Source: Verrucomicrobiota bacterium
GTDB lineage: Bacteria; Verrucomicrobiota; Verrucomicrobiia; Opitutales; Opitutaceae
Length of the DNA: 18,370 nt
Assembly: GCA_030916665.1 (NCBI GenBank)
Contig: JAUPWC010000299.1
Coordinates: forward strand, 1-18,370
Reading direction: 5' to 3'
Of this stretch, positions 6,731 to 14,841 are shown piece after piece (positions within the stretch are counted from its first letter, which is position 1; every line of letters starts with the position of its first letter). Below the pieces are notes generated by a model. The model saw only the letters and a list, made by a program, of their open reading frames with translations, was not told the origin of the DNA and searched no databases. Made by a program: the position numbers and the translations under genes.

Positions 6731-7747
6731 GTGCCCGACGCCTTTCCGACCCTTTCGCCCGCCCAAGCCTCCGAATTCGCCAAACTCGGCCTGGCCAACG
6801 TCCATCGCGAGTATCCGCACCTGCTGACGCACCCCGTGAACGATGCCGGCGACGTCCGCTCGCCGCGCCATCTGCACCCGGCCTTTTACGGCAGCTACGA
6901 CTGGCATTCCTGCGTGCACCAGCACTGCATGCTGGCCCGGCTCGCCCGGCTGTTCCCTGCCCTGCCCGAGCGTCCGGAGATCGATCTCGCGCTCCGCGAA
7001 AATCTGTCGGCCGCGAACATCGCCGCCGAGACCGCCTACTTCACGGCCCCGGGCCGGAGCTTTTTCGAGCGCCCCTACGGCTGGGCCTGGCTGCTCAAGC
7101 TCGACGAGGAGCTCCGACGCTACGATCCCGCGCTCGCGGCCAACCTCGCCCCGCTGGTCGCCGTCATGCGCGCCGGCCTGATGGCCTACCTGCCCGCCCT
7201 CACCCACCCGGTGCGACACGGGGTGCACAACAACACGGCGTTTGCGGTGAAGCTCGCCCTCGACTATGCCCGCGCGGCCGACGACCAGGAGCTGAAGCTT
7301 TTCTGCACGAGCCGCATGGCCTACTGGTTCGGCCACGACACCGACTACGGCGCGCGCTGGGAGCCGTCAGGCGAGGACTTCCTGTCGCCCGCGCTTACCG
7401 AGGCCGAGGTGATGGCCGCGGTGCTGCCGCCGGACAATTTCAGCCGCTGGCTGGGCCGTTTTCTGCCCAACCTGCACACCGGCGAGCCGGTGAAGCTTTT
7501 CACGCCCGTGCGCGTGAGCAACCCCTCCGACGCGAAGATTGCGCACCTCATCGGTCTCAATCTCAACCGCGCCTGGTGCTGGCGCCGCATCAGCCTCGCC
7601 CTGGCGGAGTCCGATCCGCGGCAAAACCGGGCCCGCGACGCCGCCCTGCGCCACTTGGAGGCCGCATTGCCGATGATCGACGTGGGCGATTTCAACCGCG
7701 CCCACTGGCTGGCTTCGTTCGCGGTGTATGCGCTGACGGAATCGTAG
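6731..7747 (+). CDS. DUF2891 family protein
   Basis: A 338-aa soluble protein. YGSYDWHSCVHQHCMLARL (53-71) is the DUF2891 hallmark (DWHSxVHxHW-like), and FFERPYGWAWLLKL, TDYGARWEPSGEDFLSP and VGDFNRAHWLASFAVYAL follow in family order. The aromatic/acidic-rich helices suggest an alpha/alpha-toroid of the glycan-active type, but no reaction is established. The start is taken as GTG 6731 (MPDAFPTLSPAQ); upstream in-frame sequence to 6623 overlaps the glutaredoxin start codon region and encodes unconserved Cys/His-rich residues. The gene is divergent from the glutaredoxin with a 97-bp spacer containing a T-rich stretch. Confidence 0.8.
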   Translation: MPDAFPTLSPAQASEFAKLGLANVHREYPHLLTHPVNDAGDVRSPRHLHPAFYGSYDWHSCVHQHCMLARLARLFPALPERPEIDLALRENLSAANIAAETAYFTAPGRSFFERPYGWAWLLKLDEELRRYDPALAANLAPLVAVMRAGLMAYLPALTHPVRHGVHNNTAFAVKLALDYARAADDQELKLFCTSRMAYWFGHDTDYGARWEPSGEDFLSPALTEAEVMAAVLPPDNFSRWLGRFLPNLHTGEPVKLFTPVRVSNPSDAKIAHLIGLNLNRAWCWRRISLALAESDPRQNRARDAALRHLEAALPMIDVGDFNRAHWLASFAVYALTES

Positions 7748-7904
7748 CGCCGGGAAGCTGCGCAAACCGCAGAAGACAACAGGTCCAAACACCAAAATAG
7801 CGGTCAGAATACCGAATTCCAGGGGCCTGCTTTTCTCGCCGGCTTCCGGTTCTGTGGTTTGTTTGTGATTTGGCTTTTGGCGTCGGGGATTTTTGCTGCC
7901 CGCC
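7748..7904. other. 157-nt spacer with degenerate A/T-rich short-period repeats
   Basis: The spacer between DUF2891 and DUF486 contains A-rich runs on the left (GTCCAAACACCAAAATA at 7783-7799) and T/G-rich runs on the right (GTGGTTTGTTTGTGATTTGG, 7855-7874). CAAACCGCAGAAG at 7763-7775 is nearly the reverse complement of sequence around 7846-7858. This looks like a worn inverted element of the same general style as those at 107-183 and 16142-16170. No gene is visible here. Confidence 0.4.
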
Positions 7905-8258
7905 ATGTCCACCATTCTGCTGCTCACGCTTTCCAACGTCTTCATGACCTTCGCATGGTATGGCCACCTGAAGTTTTTCCACGACAAGCCGCTCTGGGCC
8001 GCGATCCTGCTCTCGTGGGGCATCGCGCTCTTTGAATACATGCTGATGGTGCCCGCCAACCGGCTTGGCTACGGCAAGTTCACCGGCTACGAGCTGAAGA
8101 TCATCCAGGAAGTCATCACGCTGGTGGTCTTCGTGGTGTTTGCCTGGCTGGTGCTGGGCGAGAAGCTCAAGTGGAACTACGCTGTGAGCCTGCTCTGCAT
8201 CGGCCTCGCCGTGTATTTCGCCTTCGGCGTGAACCGCACGCCGGCGCCGGCGGCCTGA
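7905..8258 (+). CDS. DUF486 (DMT-like) small membrane protein
   Basis: A 117-aa protein with four hydrophobic helices. The DUF486 signature is strong: FMTFAWYGHLKFF (12-24), SWGIALFEYMLMVPANRLGY (37-56) and LKIIQEVITLVVF in the third helix, ending in AVYFAFGVNR. The family is related to the drug/metabolite transporter fold but is half-size, probably acting as a dimer; substrates are unknown. ATG 7905 is chosen over TTG 7893. A strong terminator follows the stop codon by 4 nt, so it is probably monocistronic. Confidence 0.85.
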   Translation: MSTILLLTLSNVFMTFAWYGHLKFFHDKPLWAAILLSWGIALFEYMLMVPANRLGYGKFTGYELKIIQEVITLVVFVVFAWLVLGEKLKWNYAVSLLCIGLAVYFAFGVNRTPAPAA

Positions 8259-8261
8259 GCC

Positions 8262-8285
8262 ACCGCCTCTTTTCAGGCGGTTTTT
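8262..8285 (+). terminator. Intrinsic terminator after DUF486
   Basis: A 7-bp stem ACCGCCT/AGGCGGT with loop CTTTTC (8262-8281) is followed by TTTTT. It lies immediately after the DUF486 stop and insulates recA. Confidence 0.8.
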
Positions 8286-8331
8286 CCCGCACTCCGTTCT
8301 TGCCGGTTCCGACGGCGGTCCGCATGTCTCC

Positions 8332-8347
8332 TGACATACTGCTGTCA
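8332..8347. promoter_or_regulatory. Dyad TGACA-N6-TGTCA upstream of recA
   Basis: A perfect 5-bp inverted repeat with a 6-nt spacer lies 48 nt upstream of the recA start, where an operator or promoter would sit. CTGACA (8331-8336) could also act as a -35-like hexamer. It does not match the verrucomicrobial LexA motif as I recall it (TGTTC-N4-GAACA), nor CTGT-N8-ACAG. A regulatory role is a guess from position and symmetry. Confidence 0.35.
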
Positions 8348-8394
8348 TCGCCCCGTGTTAGGGTGACCGCATCAACCACTCCCCACCCATTCCC

Positions 8395-9477
8395 ATGTCC
8401 AAAGCCGATAAAGTCACCAAAGCCGATACCAAGTCCGCCGCCGTCGCCACCGCCAACGCCGCCCGCGAGAAGAACATCGACCTCGCCGTCTCCTCCATCA
8501 CGAAGCAATTCGGCGAAGGCTCGATCATGCGCCTCGGGGCCAACACCAAGATGAAGGTCGAGACCCTCTCGACCGGCTCCCTCGCGATCGACCTCATGCT
8601 CGGCGTCGGCGGCCTGCCCAAGGGCCGCATCATCGAGATCTACGGCCCGGAGTCCTCGGGCAAAACGACCTTCTGCTTGAGCGTCATCGCCGAGGCCCAG
8701 CGCCAGGGCGGCCTTGCCGCCTTCATCGACGTCGAGCACGCGCTCGACCCGAAATACGCCAAGGTCGTCGGCGTGAACCTTGATGACCTGCTCGTCTCCC
8801 AGCCCGATTCCGGCGAGGACGCGCTCAACATCATGGAGACGCTCATCCGCTCGAACTCCATCGACGTCATCATCCTTGACTCCGTCGCCGCGCTCACGAC
8901 CAAGGCCGAGCTCGACGGCCAGATGGGCGACGCGACCGTCGGAGCCCAGGCCCGCCTTATGTCGCAGGCCATGCGCCGCCTCACCGCCGTCGTCTCGAAG
9001 ACGAACTGCGTGTGCATCTTCACCAACCAGATCCGCGAGAAGATCGGCGTGATGTTCGGCAACCCCGAGACCACCTCCGGCGGCCGCGCGTTGAAGTTCT
9101 TCGCCTCCATCCGCCTCGACATCCGCCGCAAGGACCAGCTGAAGACGCCCGACGGCAAGGTCATCGGCAACCGCACCAAGATCAAGGCGGTCAAGAACAA
9201 GGTCGCCCCGCCGTTCACCGAGTGCGAGTTCGACATCATGTATGACGAGGGCATCTCGGCCACCGGCTCGCTGCTCGACCTCGGCCTCGACCACAAAGTT
9301 CTCGAGAAGAAAGGAGCGTGGATCGCCTTCAACGGTGAACTCGTCGGCCAGGGCCGCGAAGCCGCCAAGGAAGCGCTGCGCACCAACGCCGATCTCGCCG
9401 CCAAGGTGAAGGCCGGCATCCTCGAGAAGGTGAACGTGAAGCCCGGCGAGCCCGTCACCGGCGAGAGCGAGAAGTAA
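8395..9477 (+). CDS. recA: RecA recombinase
   Basis: The 360-aa DNA-dependent ATPase forms filaments on single-stranded DNA for homologous recombination, and in many bacteria stimulates LexA cleavage. Walker [10 protein letters not shown] is at 84-92, the catalytic Glu is in DVEHALDP (E114), Walker B is [10 protein letters not shown] (158-167), and loop L2 [18 protein letters not shown] is at 218-235. The C-terminal domain ends in an acidic tail ([10 protein letters not shown]). A basic, Ala-rich N-terminal extension (residues 1-25) is longer than in E. coli RecA. ATG 8395 starts this extension; the upstream sequence lacks a Shine-Dalgarno. It is flanked by terminators on both sides and is therefore monocistronic, with no recX next to it. 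Confidence 0.99.
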   Translation: MSKADKVTKADTKSAAVATANAAREKNIDLAVSSITKQFGEGSIMRLGANTKMKVETLSTGSLAIDLMLGVGGLPKGRIIEIYGPESSGKTTFCLSVIAEAQRQGGLAAFIDVEHALDPKYAKVVGVNLDDLLVSQPDSGEDALNIMETLIRSNSIDVIILDSVAALTTKAELDGQMGDATVGAQARLMSQAMRRLTAVVSKTNCVCIFTNQIREKIGVMFGNPETTSGGRALKFFASIRLDIRRKDQLKTPDGKVIGNRTKIKAVKNKVAPPFTECEFDIMYDEGISATGSLLDLGLDHKVLEKKGAWIAFNGELVGQGREAAKEALRTNADLAAKVKAGILEKVNVKPGEPVTGESEK

Positions 9478-9512
9478 GCGCGATCAATCCGGCGGCCAGC
9501 GTGTCGTCTTCC

Positions 9513-9542
9513 AAGCCCGCGTCTGACCGACGCGGGCTTTTG
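9513..9542 (+). terminator. Intrinsic terminator of recA
   Basis: An 11-bp perfect stem AAGCCCGCGTC/GACGCGGGCTT with loop TGACC (9513-9539) runs into a short T-tract. It begins 36 nt after the recA stop codon and lies between recA and the convergent pdxH. Confidence 0.9.
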
Positions 9543-9552
9543 CTTGATGTTT

Positions 9553-9586
9553 CTGTGGGCAGTGCGCTGCCCACAGCCGGCTCTAC
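9553..9586 (-). repeat. REP-like palindromic element at the end of pdxH
   Basis: Read on the minus strand it begins GTAGAGCCGGC and continues into a 9-bp hairpin CTGTGGGCA/TGCCCACAG with a 6-nt loop (9553-9576). The GTAG head (9586-9583) contains the TAG stop codon of pdxH. The head GTAGAGCCGG is shared with the element at 16829-16851, whereas the hairpin body differs. A GTAG head followed by a palindrome is the hallmark of REP elements mobilised by RAYT (TnpA-REP) transposases. It may also act as a terminator or mRNA 3' stabiliser for pdxH. Confidence 0.6.
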
Positions 9587-10224
9587 GGAAACAACCACTC
9601 GTGATGCCACACGCCGCCGATCCGCGTGAAGCGCTGGCGGTCGTGATGCCGAAATGGTTTCTGCTGCCAGAATTCGATCTGCGCCGGCACGATGCGGAAT
9701 CCCGACCAGAAGGGCGGTCGCGGCACCGGTCCCACGCCATGGCGCATCGTCTCGCGTGCGACCGCCTGTTCGAGTTCGTAGCGTCCGCTCATCGGTTTGG
9801 ACTGATGCGAGGCCCAGGCGCCCAGCTGGCTGAGCCGCGGACGCGTGGCGAAATAGGCGTCGGCCTCTGCGTCTGGGACCGTTTCGACACTGCCGGAAAC
9901 CCGCACCTGCCGCTCCAACACGGGCCAGTGGAAACAAAGCTCGGCGCGCGGATTCACGCGCAGGTTGTCGGCCTTGGGACTGTCGAGATTCGTGTAGAAG
10001 ACGAAACCGCGCGCGTCGGCGTGCTTGAGCAAGACCATGCGCACCGCCGGCCGACCGTTTGCATCGGCCGTGGCGAGTGCCATGGCGGTGGCGTCGCTAC
10101 GCTCGCAATCACGAGCCTCCGCAAGCCATTCCTGAAAGAGACGCGTGGGGTCCGGCAACTGCATGTCCCATTTTCGCAGAGCCGCGCACGATGTGCCGCG
10201 CTGCATTTGGTGAAGCCTGCGCAT
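9583..10224 (-). CDS. pdxH: Pyridoxamine/pyridoxine 5'-phosphate oxidase
   Basis: This FMN enzyme oxidises PNP or PMP to pyridoxal 5'-phosphate, the last step or salvage step of vitamin B6 synthesis. Family blocks are all present: FMN-binding [18 protein letters not shown] and SPKADNL, then [44 protein letters not shown], and [14 protein letters not shown] with the C-terminal Arg/His. It ends LFP, like the family's L-x-P terminus. Start choices are ATG 10224 (213 aa), 10206 or 10164 (193 aa); 10224 gives the usual length, and [12 protein letters not shown] resembles the family's GLR..D...DP lead-in. It is divergent from the SRPBCC gene, and its TAG stop lies inside a REP-like element. Confidence 0.93.
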   Translation of the reverse strand: MRRLHQMQRGTSCAALRKWDMQLPDPTRLFQEWLAEARDCERSDATAMALATADANGRPAVRMVLLKHADARGFVFYTNLDSPKADNLRVNPRAELCFHWPVLERQVRVSGSVETVPDAEADAYFATRPRLSQLGAWASHQSKPMSGRYELEQAVARETMRHGVGPVPRPPFWSGFRIVPAQIEFWQQKPFRHHDRQRFTRIGGVWHHEWLFP

Positions 10225-10266
10225 GGGTTGCGCCCACGCCCGGCATCCACGCGTATCAACACCGTC

Positions 10267-10722
10267 ATGCCTCAGCTTTTTCAACAACACCTCATCCCCG
10301 CCGATCCGTCCGCCGTATGGGAATTTTTCGCCACCCCGCGAAATCTGGATGAACTCACCCCACCTGATCTGCGCTTCGAGATCCGCAGCGGGCTTCCGCC
10401 CCGCATGTATGCGGGACAGTTGATAGAGTATCGCATCTCGCCGGTGCGCGGGGTGTGGCTGCGCTGGCTGACGGAAATCCGGCATGTGCGCGAGGGCCGT
10501 TACTTTGTGGATGAGCAACGCGCCGGGCCTTACGCGTTCTGGTATCACGAGCACCAATTCGATGCGGTGTCGGGCGGCGTCATGATGACCGACCGTGTGA
10601 CCTACGATATCGGCTGGGGCCCGCTCGGGTGGCTGGCGGACAGGATTTGGGTGCGGCGTCAGTTGGAGCATATTTTCGCCTATCGGCGGCAGCGCGTAGA
10701 AGCGCGGTTCGGCCGGGCCTGA
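10267..10722 (+). CDS. SRPBCC (START/Bet v1-like) ligand-binding family protein
   Basis: A 151-aa soluble protein. The N-terminus [21 protein letters not shown], with the helix [12 protein letters not shown] (22-33), and the strand repeats ending in [33 protein letters not shown] fit the coenzyme-Q-binding/cyclase-dehydrase-like branch of the helix-grip superfamily, which binds hydrophobic ligands in an internal cavity. The ligand and role are unknown. It ends 42 bp before mnmE on the same strand and may share its transcript. ATG 10267 is clear because the SRPBCC fold begins immediately after it. Confidence 0.85.
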   Translation: MPQLFQQHLIPADPSAVWEFFATPRNLDELTPPDLRFEIRSGLPPRMYAGQLIEYRISPVRGVWLRWLTEIRHVREGRYFVDEQRAGPYAFWYHEHQFDAVSGGVMMTDRVTYDIGWGPLGWLADRIWVRRQLEHIFAYRRQRVEARFGRA

Positions 10723-10764
10723 TTTGCTTTTGCCTTCGGGGAGGCGCGTGGTTGCGTGGGCAGC

Positions 10765-12117
10765 ATGTCGTTTCCGACCGACACCATCGCCGCCCTCGCC
10801 ACGCCGACCGGCACCTCGGCCATCGCTGTCGTGCGCGCCAGCGGTCCTCACGTGAGCGCCTTGGTCACGGAGATTTTCGGCGAAAAACCCCCGCCCCGGC
10901 ACGCGCAGCATGCGGATTACCGCGATGCGAGCGGCGCGCTCGTGGATGATGTGCTGTTCACGTTTTTCTCCGCGCCAAATTCATTCACCGGTGAGGACAC
11001 GGTGGAGATTTCCTGCCACGGCAATCCGTTCATTGCACAAAAGATCCTCGAAGACCTTTTCGCCCGAGGATGCCGGCCGGCCGATGCCGGCGAGTTCAGC
11101 AAACGAGCTTTTCTGAACGGACGCATGGATTTGAGTCAGGCCGAGGCTGTCATGGACCTGATCCACGCGCGTAGCGAGCGGGCGCTTGCAGCCGCCAACC
11201 AGCAGTTGCGCGGAGCGCTTGGGCGGCAGATGCAGTCGCTTATCTCTCAGTTGGTTAATGTTTTGGCCATTATCGAAGCTTATATCGATTTTCCCGACGA
11301 AGACCTGCCAGCCGAGAACCGGCAATCGGTTCTGGACCAATTGAAGGAACTCCAAACCGGCACGGCGCGACTGCTGGCGACCAGCCACTACGGCGCGATG
11401 CTGCGCGACGGCATCAAGACGGTGATCCTCGGCGAGCCCAATGCCGGCAAAAGCAGCCTGCTGAACCGGCTCGTCGGCCGGGAGCGCGCGCTCGTCAGCG
11501 CCGAACCCGGCACGACGCGCGACTACCTCGAGGAAAGGATTCTCGTCGGGCCGCACGCGCTGCGGCTGATCGACACCGCCGGCCTCAATCCGACGCCTTC
11601 TTCGCTCGAGAAACGCGGCATGGACAAGACGATGGAGCAGGCTGCCGAAGCGGATCTCTTCCTCTGGGTGCTCGATGCGACGCGTCCCCTGCCCGCTCTC
11701 CCGTCGTCCACCGCCGGCCGGCTTTCTTCAACCAACACGATCATCGTGCTTAACAAATCCGACCTGTCCGCCGCGCCCGGCTTGTCGGTGCCGACCGGGT
11801 ATCGCAGCGCCGCGGTTTCCGCCCTCACCGGTGTCGGTTTGGAGAAGTTGCGGGCGCTTGTTGCCAGACTCGCCGATTCTTTTCAGGTCAACATCGGCGA
11901 GGAACTTATCGCGATCAATGCGCGTCATGCCTATTCCTTGGATCAGGCCAGGCAGTGCTTGGAATGTGCCTCAGCCAAGTTGTCCGAACGAAGCTCCACC
12001 GAGCTGGTCGCGAGTGATCTGCGAGGGGCATTGGATGCTTTGGGTCAGATTTCCGGAAAGGTAGATAATGAGCAAGTGCTTGACCGACTGTTTGCTACAT
12101 TCTGTATTGGAAAATAA
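10765..12117 (+). CDS. mnmE: tRNA modification GTPase MnmE
   Basis: The 450-aa G protein works with MnmG to install the (carboxymethyl)aminomethyl group at C5 of wobble uridine 34. The folate-binding N-domain starts [19 protein letters not shown]. The G-domain has P-loop GEPNAGKSS (223-231), DTAG (270-273) and NKSD (330-333). The C-terminus is FCIGK, carrying the conserved catalytic-site cysteine. ATG 10765 is preferred over GTG 10756. The last 250 bp are less GC-rich than the start. It is 43 bp upstream of mnmG, which codes for its partner, in the order seen in many bacteria. Confidence 0.98.
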   Translation: MSFPTDTIAALATPTGTSAIAVVRASGPHVSALVTEIFGEKPPPRHAQHADYRDASGALVDDVLFTFFSAPNSFTGEDTVEISCHGNPFIAQKILEDLFARGCRPADAGEFSKRAFLNGRMDLSQAEAVMDLIHARSERALAAANQQLRGALGRQMQSLISQLVNVLAIIEAYIDFPDEDLPAENRQSVLDQLKELQTGTARLLATSHYGAMLRDGIKTVILGEPNAGKSSLLNRLVGRERALVSAEPGTTRDYLEERILVGPHALRLIDTAGLNPTPSSLEKRGMDKTMEQAAEADLFLWVLDATRPLPALPSSTAGRLSSTNTIIVLNKSDLSAAPGLSVPTGYRSAAVSALTGVGLEKLRALVARLADSFQVNIGEELIAINARHAYSLDQARQCLECASAKLSERSSTELVASDLRGALDALGQISGKVDNEQVLDRLFATFCIGK

Positions 12118-12150
12118 ATTATATATTGAAATATATAAAAATGACACGTG
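12113..12150. promoter_or_regulatory. AT-rich hairpin and -10-like sequences between mnmE and mnmG
   Basis: The 43-bp spacer is almost pure A/T until 12143. TTATATAT/ATATATAA (12119-12138) can pair as an 8-bp stem, and TATATT (12122) and TATAAA (12134) resemble -10 boxes. I see no -35 hexamer at 16-18 bp. It could be a separate promoter for mnmG or simply an unstructured low-GC gap; no DnaA-box cluster is present. Confidence 0.35.
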
Positions 12151-12160
12151 ATTCCGAATC

Positions 12161-14029
12161 GTGATCTATAATCAAAAAAAGTTCGAGGTGATCGTTTGTG
12201 GCGCAGGACACGCCGGCGTGGAGGCCTGTCTGGCGGCGGCCCGGATGGGGGCCTCTACCCTGCTATTAACCGGCAATATCGACACAATTGCGCAGATGAG
12301 CTGCAACCCGGCCATCGGTGGCCAAGCGAAGGGGCAGATCGTGCGCGAGATCGATGCGCTGGGCGGCGAGATGGCCATCAACACCGACGTGACAGGTATC
12401 CAGTTCCGGCTGCTCAACGAGTCGAAGGGCCCCGCCGTGCAATCGCCGCGCGCTCAGTGCGACAAGAAGGCTTACCAGTTCCGCCTGAAGCATACCCTCG
12501 AACTCCAGCCGAACCTCCAGATATTCCAGGCCACGGTGACCGGCCTGATCTTCAAAGACGGCATGGTTGTCGGGTGCCGGACGAATCTGGACATCGACTT
12601 TCTTGGTCAAGCCGTGGTCATTACGACCGGCACCTTCTTGCGCGGCCTGATGCATGTTGGACAAAACAAAAACGAAGGCGGTCGGTTGGGAGACTTCAGT
12701 GCCAAGACTCTTTCCGGCAGCCTGCAGGAAGCCGGAATCGAACTCCTTCGTCTGAAAACCGGCACCCCTCCGAGAATTTTGGGCCGCAGCATCAATTTCT
12801 CGGGTCTTCAGGAGCAAAAAGGCGACTCCGAGCCAACACTCTTTGCCTTCCACGACACTCGGGGTGGCGAGGATCTGTTCCACGTGGAACGCAATGGGGA
12901 GCGCCGCCTCGGCTGGCAGCCTGGGAGCGAGCAAATTTCTTGTTGGATGACCTACACGACACCGGACTCCGAGCGCATTGTGCGAGAGAACCTCCATAAG
13001 TCTGCCATGTATTCTGGCGAGATCGTCGGGGTGGGACCTCGGTATTGCCCTAGCATCGAGGATAAATTCGTGCGCTTTGCCGATAAACCCCGGCACCTGT
13101 TGTTCTTGGAGCCGGAGGGACGCAACACGAATGAATATTACATCAACGGCCTGTCCACGAGTCTGCCGTTCGATGTGCAATTGGACTTGGTTCATAGCAT
13201 ACCCGGCTTGGAGCAAGCGGTGCTGCTCCGTCCGGCCTATGCAGTAGAATACGACTTCGCACCACCCACGCAGATGTTCCCGTCGTTGGAGTCGCGTAAG
13301 GTTGAGAACCTCTTTCTTGCCGGACAGATCAATGGCACGTCAGGCTATGAAGAGGCCGCTGCACAAGGTTTGGTCGCGGGCGTGAACGCTGTGCGAAAGG
13401 TGAGGGGAGAAGATCCCATGATCATCCAGCGACATGAAGCCTACATAGGGGTGTTGATCGACGACTTGGTAACCAAGGGCACCTCCGAACCCTACCGGAT
13501 GTTCACGAGCCGTGCTGAGCACCGGTTGCTTTTCAATCACGGTAGCGCCGAAGTGCGTCTGCGTCATCATGCTAACGAACACAATTTGTTGCCTGAAAAT
13601 AGATTAAGAAGGATTGAGGATAAAGTTGCGGCTATTGCTCGCTGGCAGACCCAGCTCGAAACTGAGAAGACCAAAGGCGGCACTCGGGGAGATCATTTGC
13701 GCCGCGTCCAGACGCCGACCGACCTTCCGGCTGAGTTTATGGCCCAACCCAAGGAAGTCCGCGAAGAGGTTCTTTATCGGGTGGTTTATCGCGGCTATCT
13801 GGAGCGCGAGGAGCGGCAGATCGAGAAGCTCAAGACTGTAGAGAAGATCAAGCTGCCGGCAGATCTGGATTACCTGAAAATCCCCGGCCTGCGCCGCGAA
13901 AGCGCGCTCAAGCTTCAGCAATTTAGGCCGGTCAATCTCGGACAAGCGGGCCGCATTAGCGGAGTGAATCCGGCCGACCTCAGCGTCCTCATGGTGCTGC
14001 TCGCATCGGACAAGACACCCCAGCCTTGA
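12161..14029 (+). CDS. mnmG: tRNA uridine-5-carboxymethylaminomethyl modification enzyme MnmG (GidA)
   Basis: The 622-aa FAD enzyme is the partner of MnmE for tRNA U34 modification. The Rossmann motif FEVIVCGAGHAGVEACLAA begins at residue 8 with GAGHAG at 14-19. CNPAIGGQAKGQIVREIDALGG (about 48-69), TGTFLRGLMHVG, LKTGTPPRI, NEYYINGLSTSLP, FLAGQINGTSGYEEAAAQG and SRAEHRLLFNHGSAEVRL are all family signatures. The start is GTG 12161; a 7-codon ORF (ATG 12141) ends in TGA overlapping this GTG. Unlike the classic order, rsmG and parAB do not follow. Codon use near 13560-13660 is AT-richer than neighbouring genes. Confidence 0.98.
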   Translation: MIYNQKKFEVIVCGAGHAGVEACLAAARMGASTLLLTGNIDTIAQMSCNPAIGGQAKGQIVREIDALGGEMAINTDVTGIQFRLLNESKGPAVQSPRAQCDKKAYQFRLKHTLELQPNLQIFQATVTGLIFKDGMVVGCRTNLDIDFLGQAVVITTGTFLRGLMHVGQNKNEGGRLGDFSAKTLSGSLQEAGIELLRLKTGTPPRILGRSINFSGLQEQKGDSEPTLFAFHDTRGGEDLFHVERNGERRLGWQPGSEQISCWMTYTTPDSERIVRENLHKSAMYSGEIVGVGPRYCPSIEDKFVRFADKPRHLLFLEPEGRNTNEYYINGLSTSLPFDVQLDLVHSIPGLEQAVLLRPAYAVEYDFAPPTQMFPSLESRKVENLFLAGQINGTSGYEEAAAQGLVAGVNAVRKVRGEDPMIIQRHEAYIGVLIDDLVTKGTSEPYRMFTSRAEHRLLFNHGSAEVRLRHHANEHNLLPENRLRRIEDKVAAIARWQTQLETEKTKGGTRGDHLRRVQTPTDLPAEFMAQPKEVREEVLYRVVYRGYLEREERQIEKLKTVEKIKLPADLDYLKIPGLRRESALKLQQFRPVNLGQAGRISGVNPADLSVLMVLLASDKTPQP

Positions 14030-14059
14030 GGCACCCGCCCGCGCCCTGTCACCGTTGCC

Positions 14060-14086
14060 GTGATAACGGTGTGACATTCAGGTGAC
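14060..14086. promoter_or_regulatory. Pho-box-like array of 11-bp direct repeats before phoB
   Basis: GTGAT (14060-14064), GTGAC (14071-14075) and GTGAC (14082-14086) start exactly 11 bp apart. PhoB binds tandem 11-bp repeats of the CTGTCAT/C type; here the complementary form GTGACA reads on the sense strand, so the box points the opposite way to the E. coli orientation. It lies 54-80 bp upstream of the phoB start, suggesting autoregulation. A -10-like GATAAAT is at 14124-14130. Confidence 0.5.
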
Positions 14087-14139
14087 GCCGGGTTAATTCA
14101 CTGGAAAGAGTCGCTGACGCCCCGATAAATTCGCGGCCT

Positions 14140-14841
14140 ATGGAGAAGAAAAAAATCCTCGTGGTGGACGACGAACCCGACGTCACCGACCTGGTTGCCT
14201 ATCATCTCAAGGCAAAGGGGTTCCACGTGGAAATGCTCAACGACGCCACCGCCAGCATCGCCAAAGCCCGCGGCTACAACCCGGATCTCGTTATTCTGGA
14301 CATAATGATGCCGCACCTCAGCGGCATCCAAGTATGCCGCATCTTACGGGCCGACCCCAAACTGGCCAAGGTCCCGATCATCTTCCTCACCGCCAAGGCC
14401 GAGCCGCATGACCGGATCGAAGGATTGGAGTCGGGGGCCGACGACTATCTGAGCAAGCCGTTCAGCCCGAAGGAACTGGTGCTGCGCGTGGAATCCATCC
14501 TCCGCCGCGTCGCCGCGCCCAAGGAGCCCGTCTCCGCCAAACTGCGCGTCGGCGACATCCAGTTGGACAGCGATACCCATCGCGTGACCGTGAAGGGCGA
14601 CCCGCTCGACCTGACAGCCACCGAGTTCAAGCTGCTCCGCATCATGATGGAGCGCCAGGGCAGGGTGCAAACCCGTGAGCACCTGCTTCTGAACGTCTGG
14701 AATTACTCCACCGAGATCGAGACACGCACGGTTGACACCCACGTCCGCCGCCTGCGCGAAAAACTGGGTGACGAAGCGGGTTGGATTGAAACCATCCGCG
14801 GCGTCGGCTACCGCATCGCTGACAAAAAGCTCCCCGCATGA
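14140..14841 (+). CDS. phoB: Phosphate-regulon-type response regulator PhoB (OmpR family)
   Basis: A 233-aa DNA-binding response regulator. The receiver domain starts KKILVVDDEP with acidic pocket D10/D11, phospho-acceptor D54 (VILDIMMP), T84 and K106 (LSKPF). The winged-helix domain (about 135-230) contains LTATEFKLLRIMM, the recognition-helix block ETRTVDTHVRRLREKLG and the wing ETIRGVGYRI. It is probably phosphorylated by the overlapping PhoR-like kinase under phosphate limitation; pst/phoU genes are not in the window, so the Pho assignment rests on similarity and the upstream repeat array. The ATG at 14140 has no Shine-Dalgarno and a -10-like element only about 10-16 bp away, raising the possibility of a very short leader. 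Confidence 0.9.
   Translation: MEKKKILVVDDEPDVTDLVAYHLKAKGFHVEMLNDATASIAKARGYNPDLVILDIMMPHLSGIQVCRILRADPKLAKVPIIFLTAKAEPHDRIEGLESGADDYLSKPFSPKELVLRVESILRRVAAPKEPVSAKLRVGDIQLDSDTHRVTVKGDPLDLTATEFKLLRIMMERQGRVQTREHLLLNVWNYSTEIETRTVDTHVRRLREKLGDEAGWIETIRGVGYRIADKKLPA

Noticed and set aside
7744..7747. GTAG at the DUF2891 stop codon as another REP head
   Set aside because: The following sequence has no palindrome, so GTAG here is likely chance.
8286..8394. LexA box upstream of recA
   Set aside because: No TGTTC-N4-GAACA, CTGT-N8-ACAG or GAAC-N4-GTTC dyad is present; only the unrelated TGACA-N6-TGTCA dyad.
8167..9294. 375-aa open frame on the minus strand across recA
   Set aside because: It is antisense to recA and its Gly/Asp/Ala/Val-rich sequence is the mirror of GC-rich recA codons.
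12105..12160. Replication origin between mnmE and mnmG
   Set aside because: The DNA is AT-rich, but I find no TTATCCACA-type DnaA boxes and no dnaA, parA or parB next to it.
14046..14080. Intrinsic terminator after mnmG
   Set aside because: CACCGTT/AACGGTG can pair, but no T-tract follows, and the same bases form an exact 11-bp repeat array that fits regulation better.
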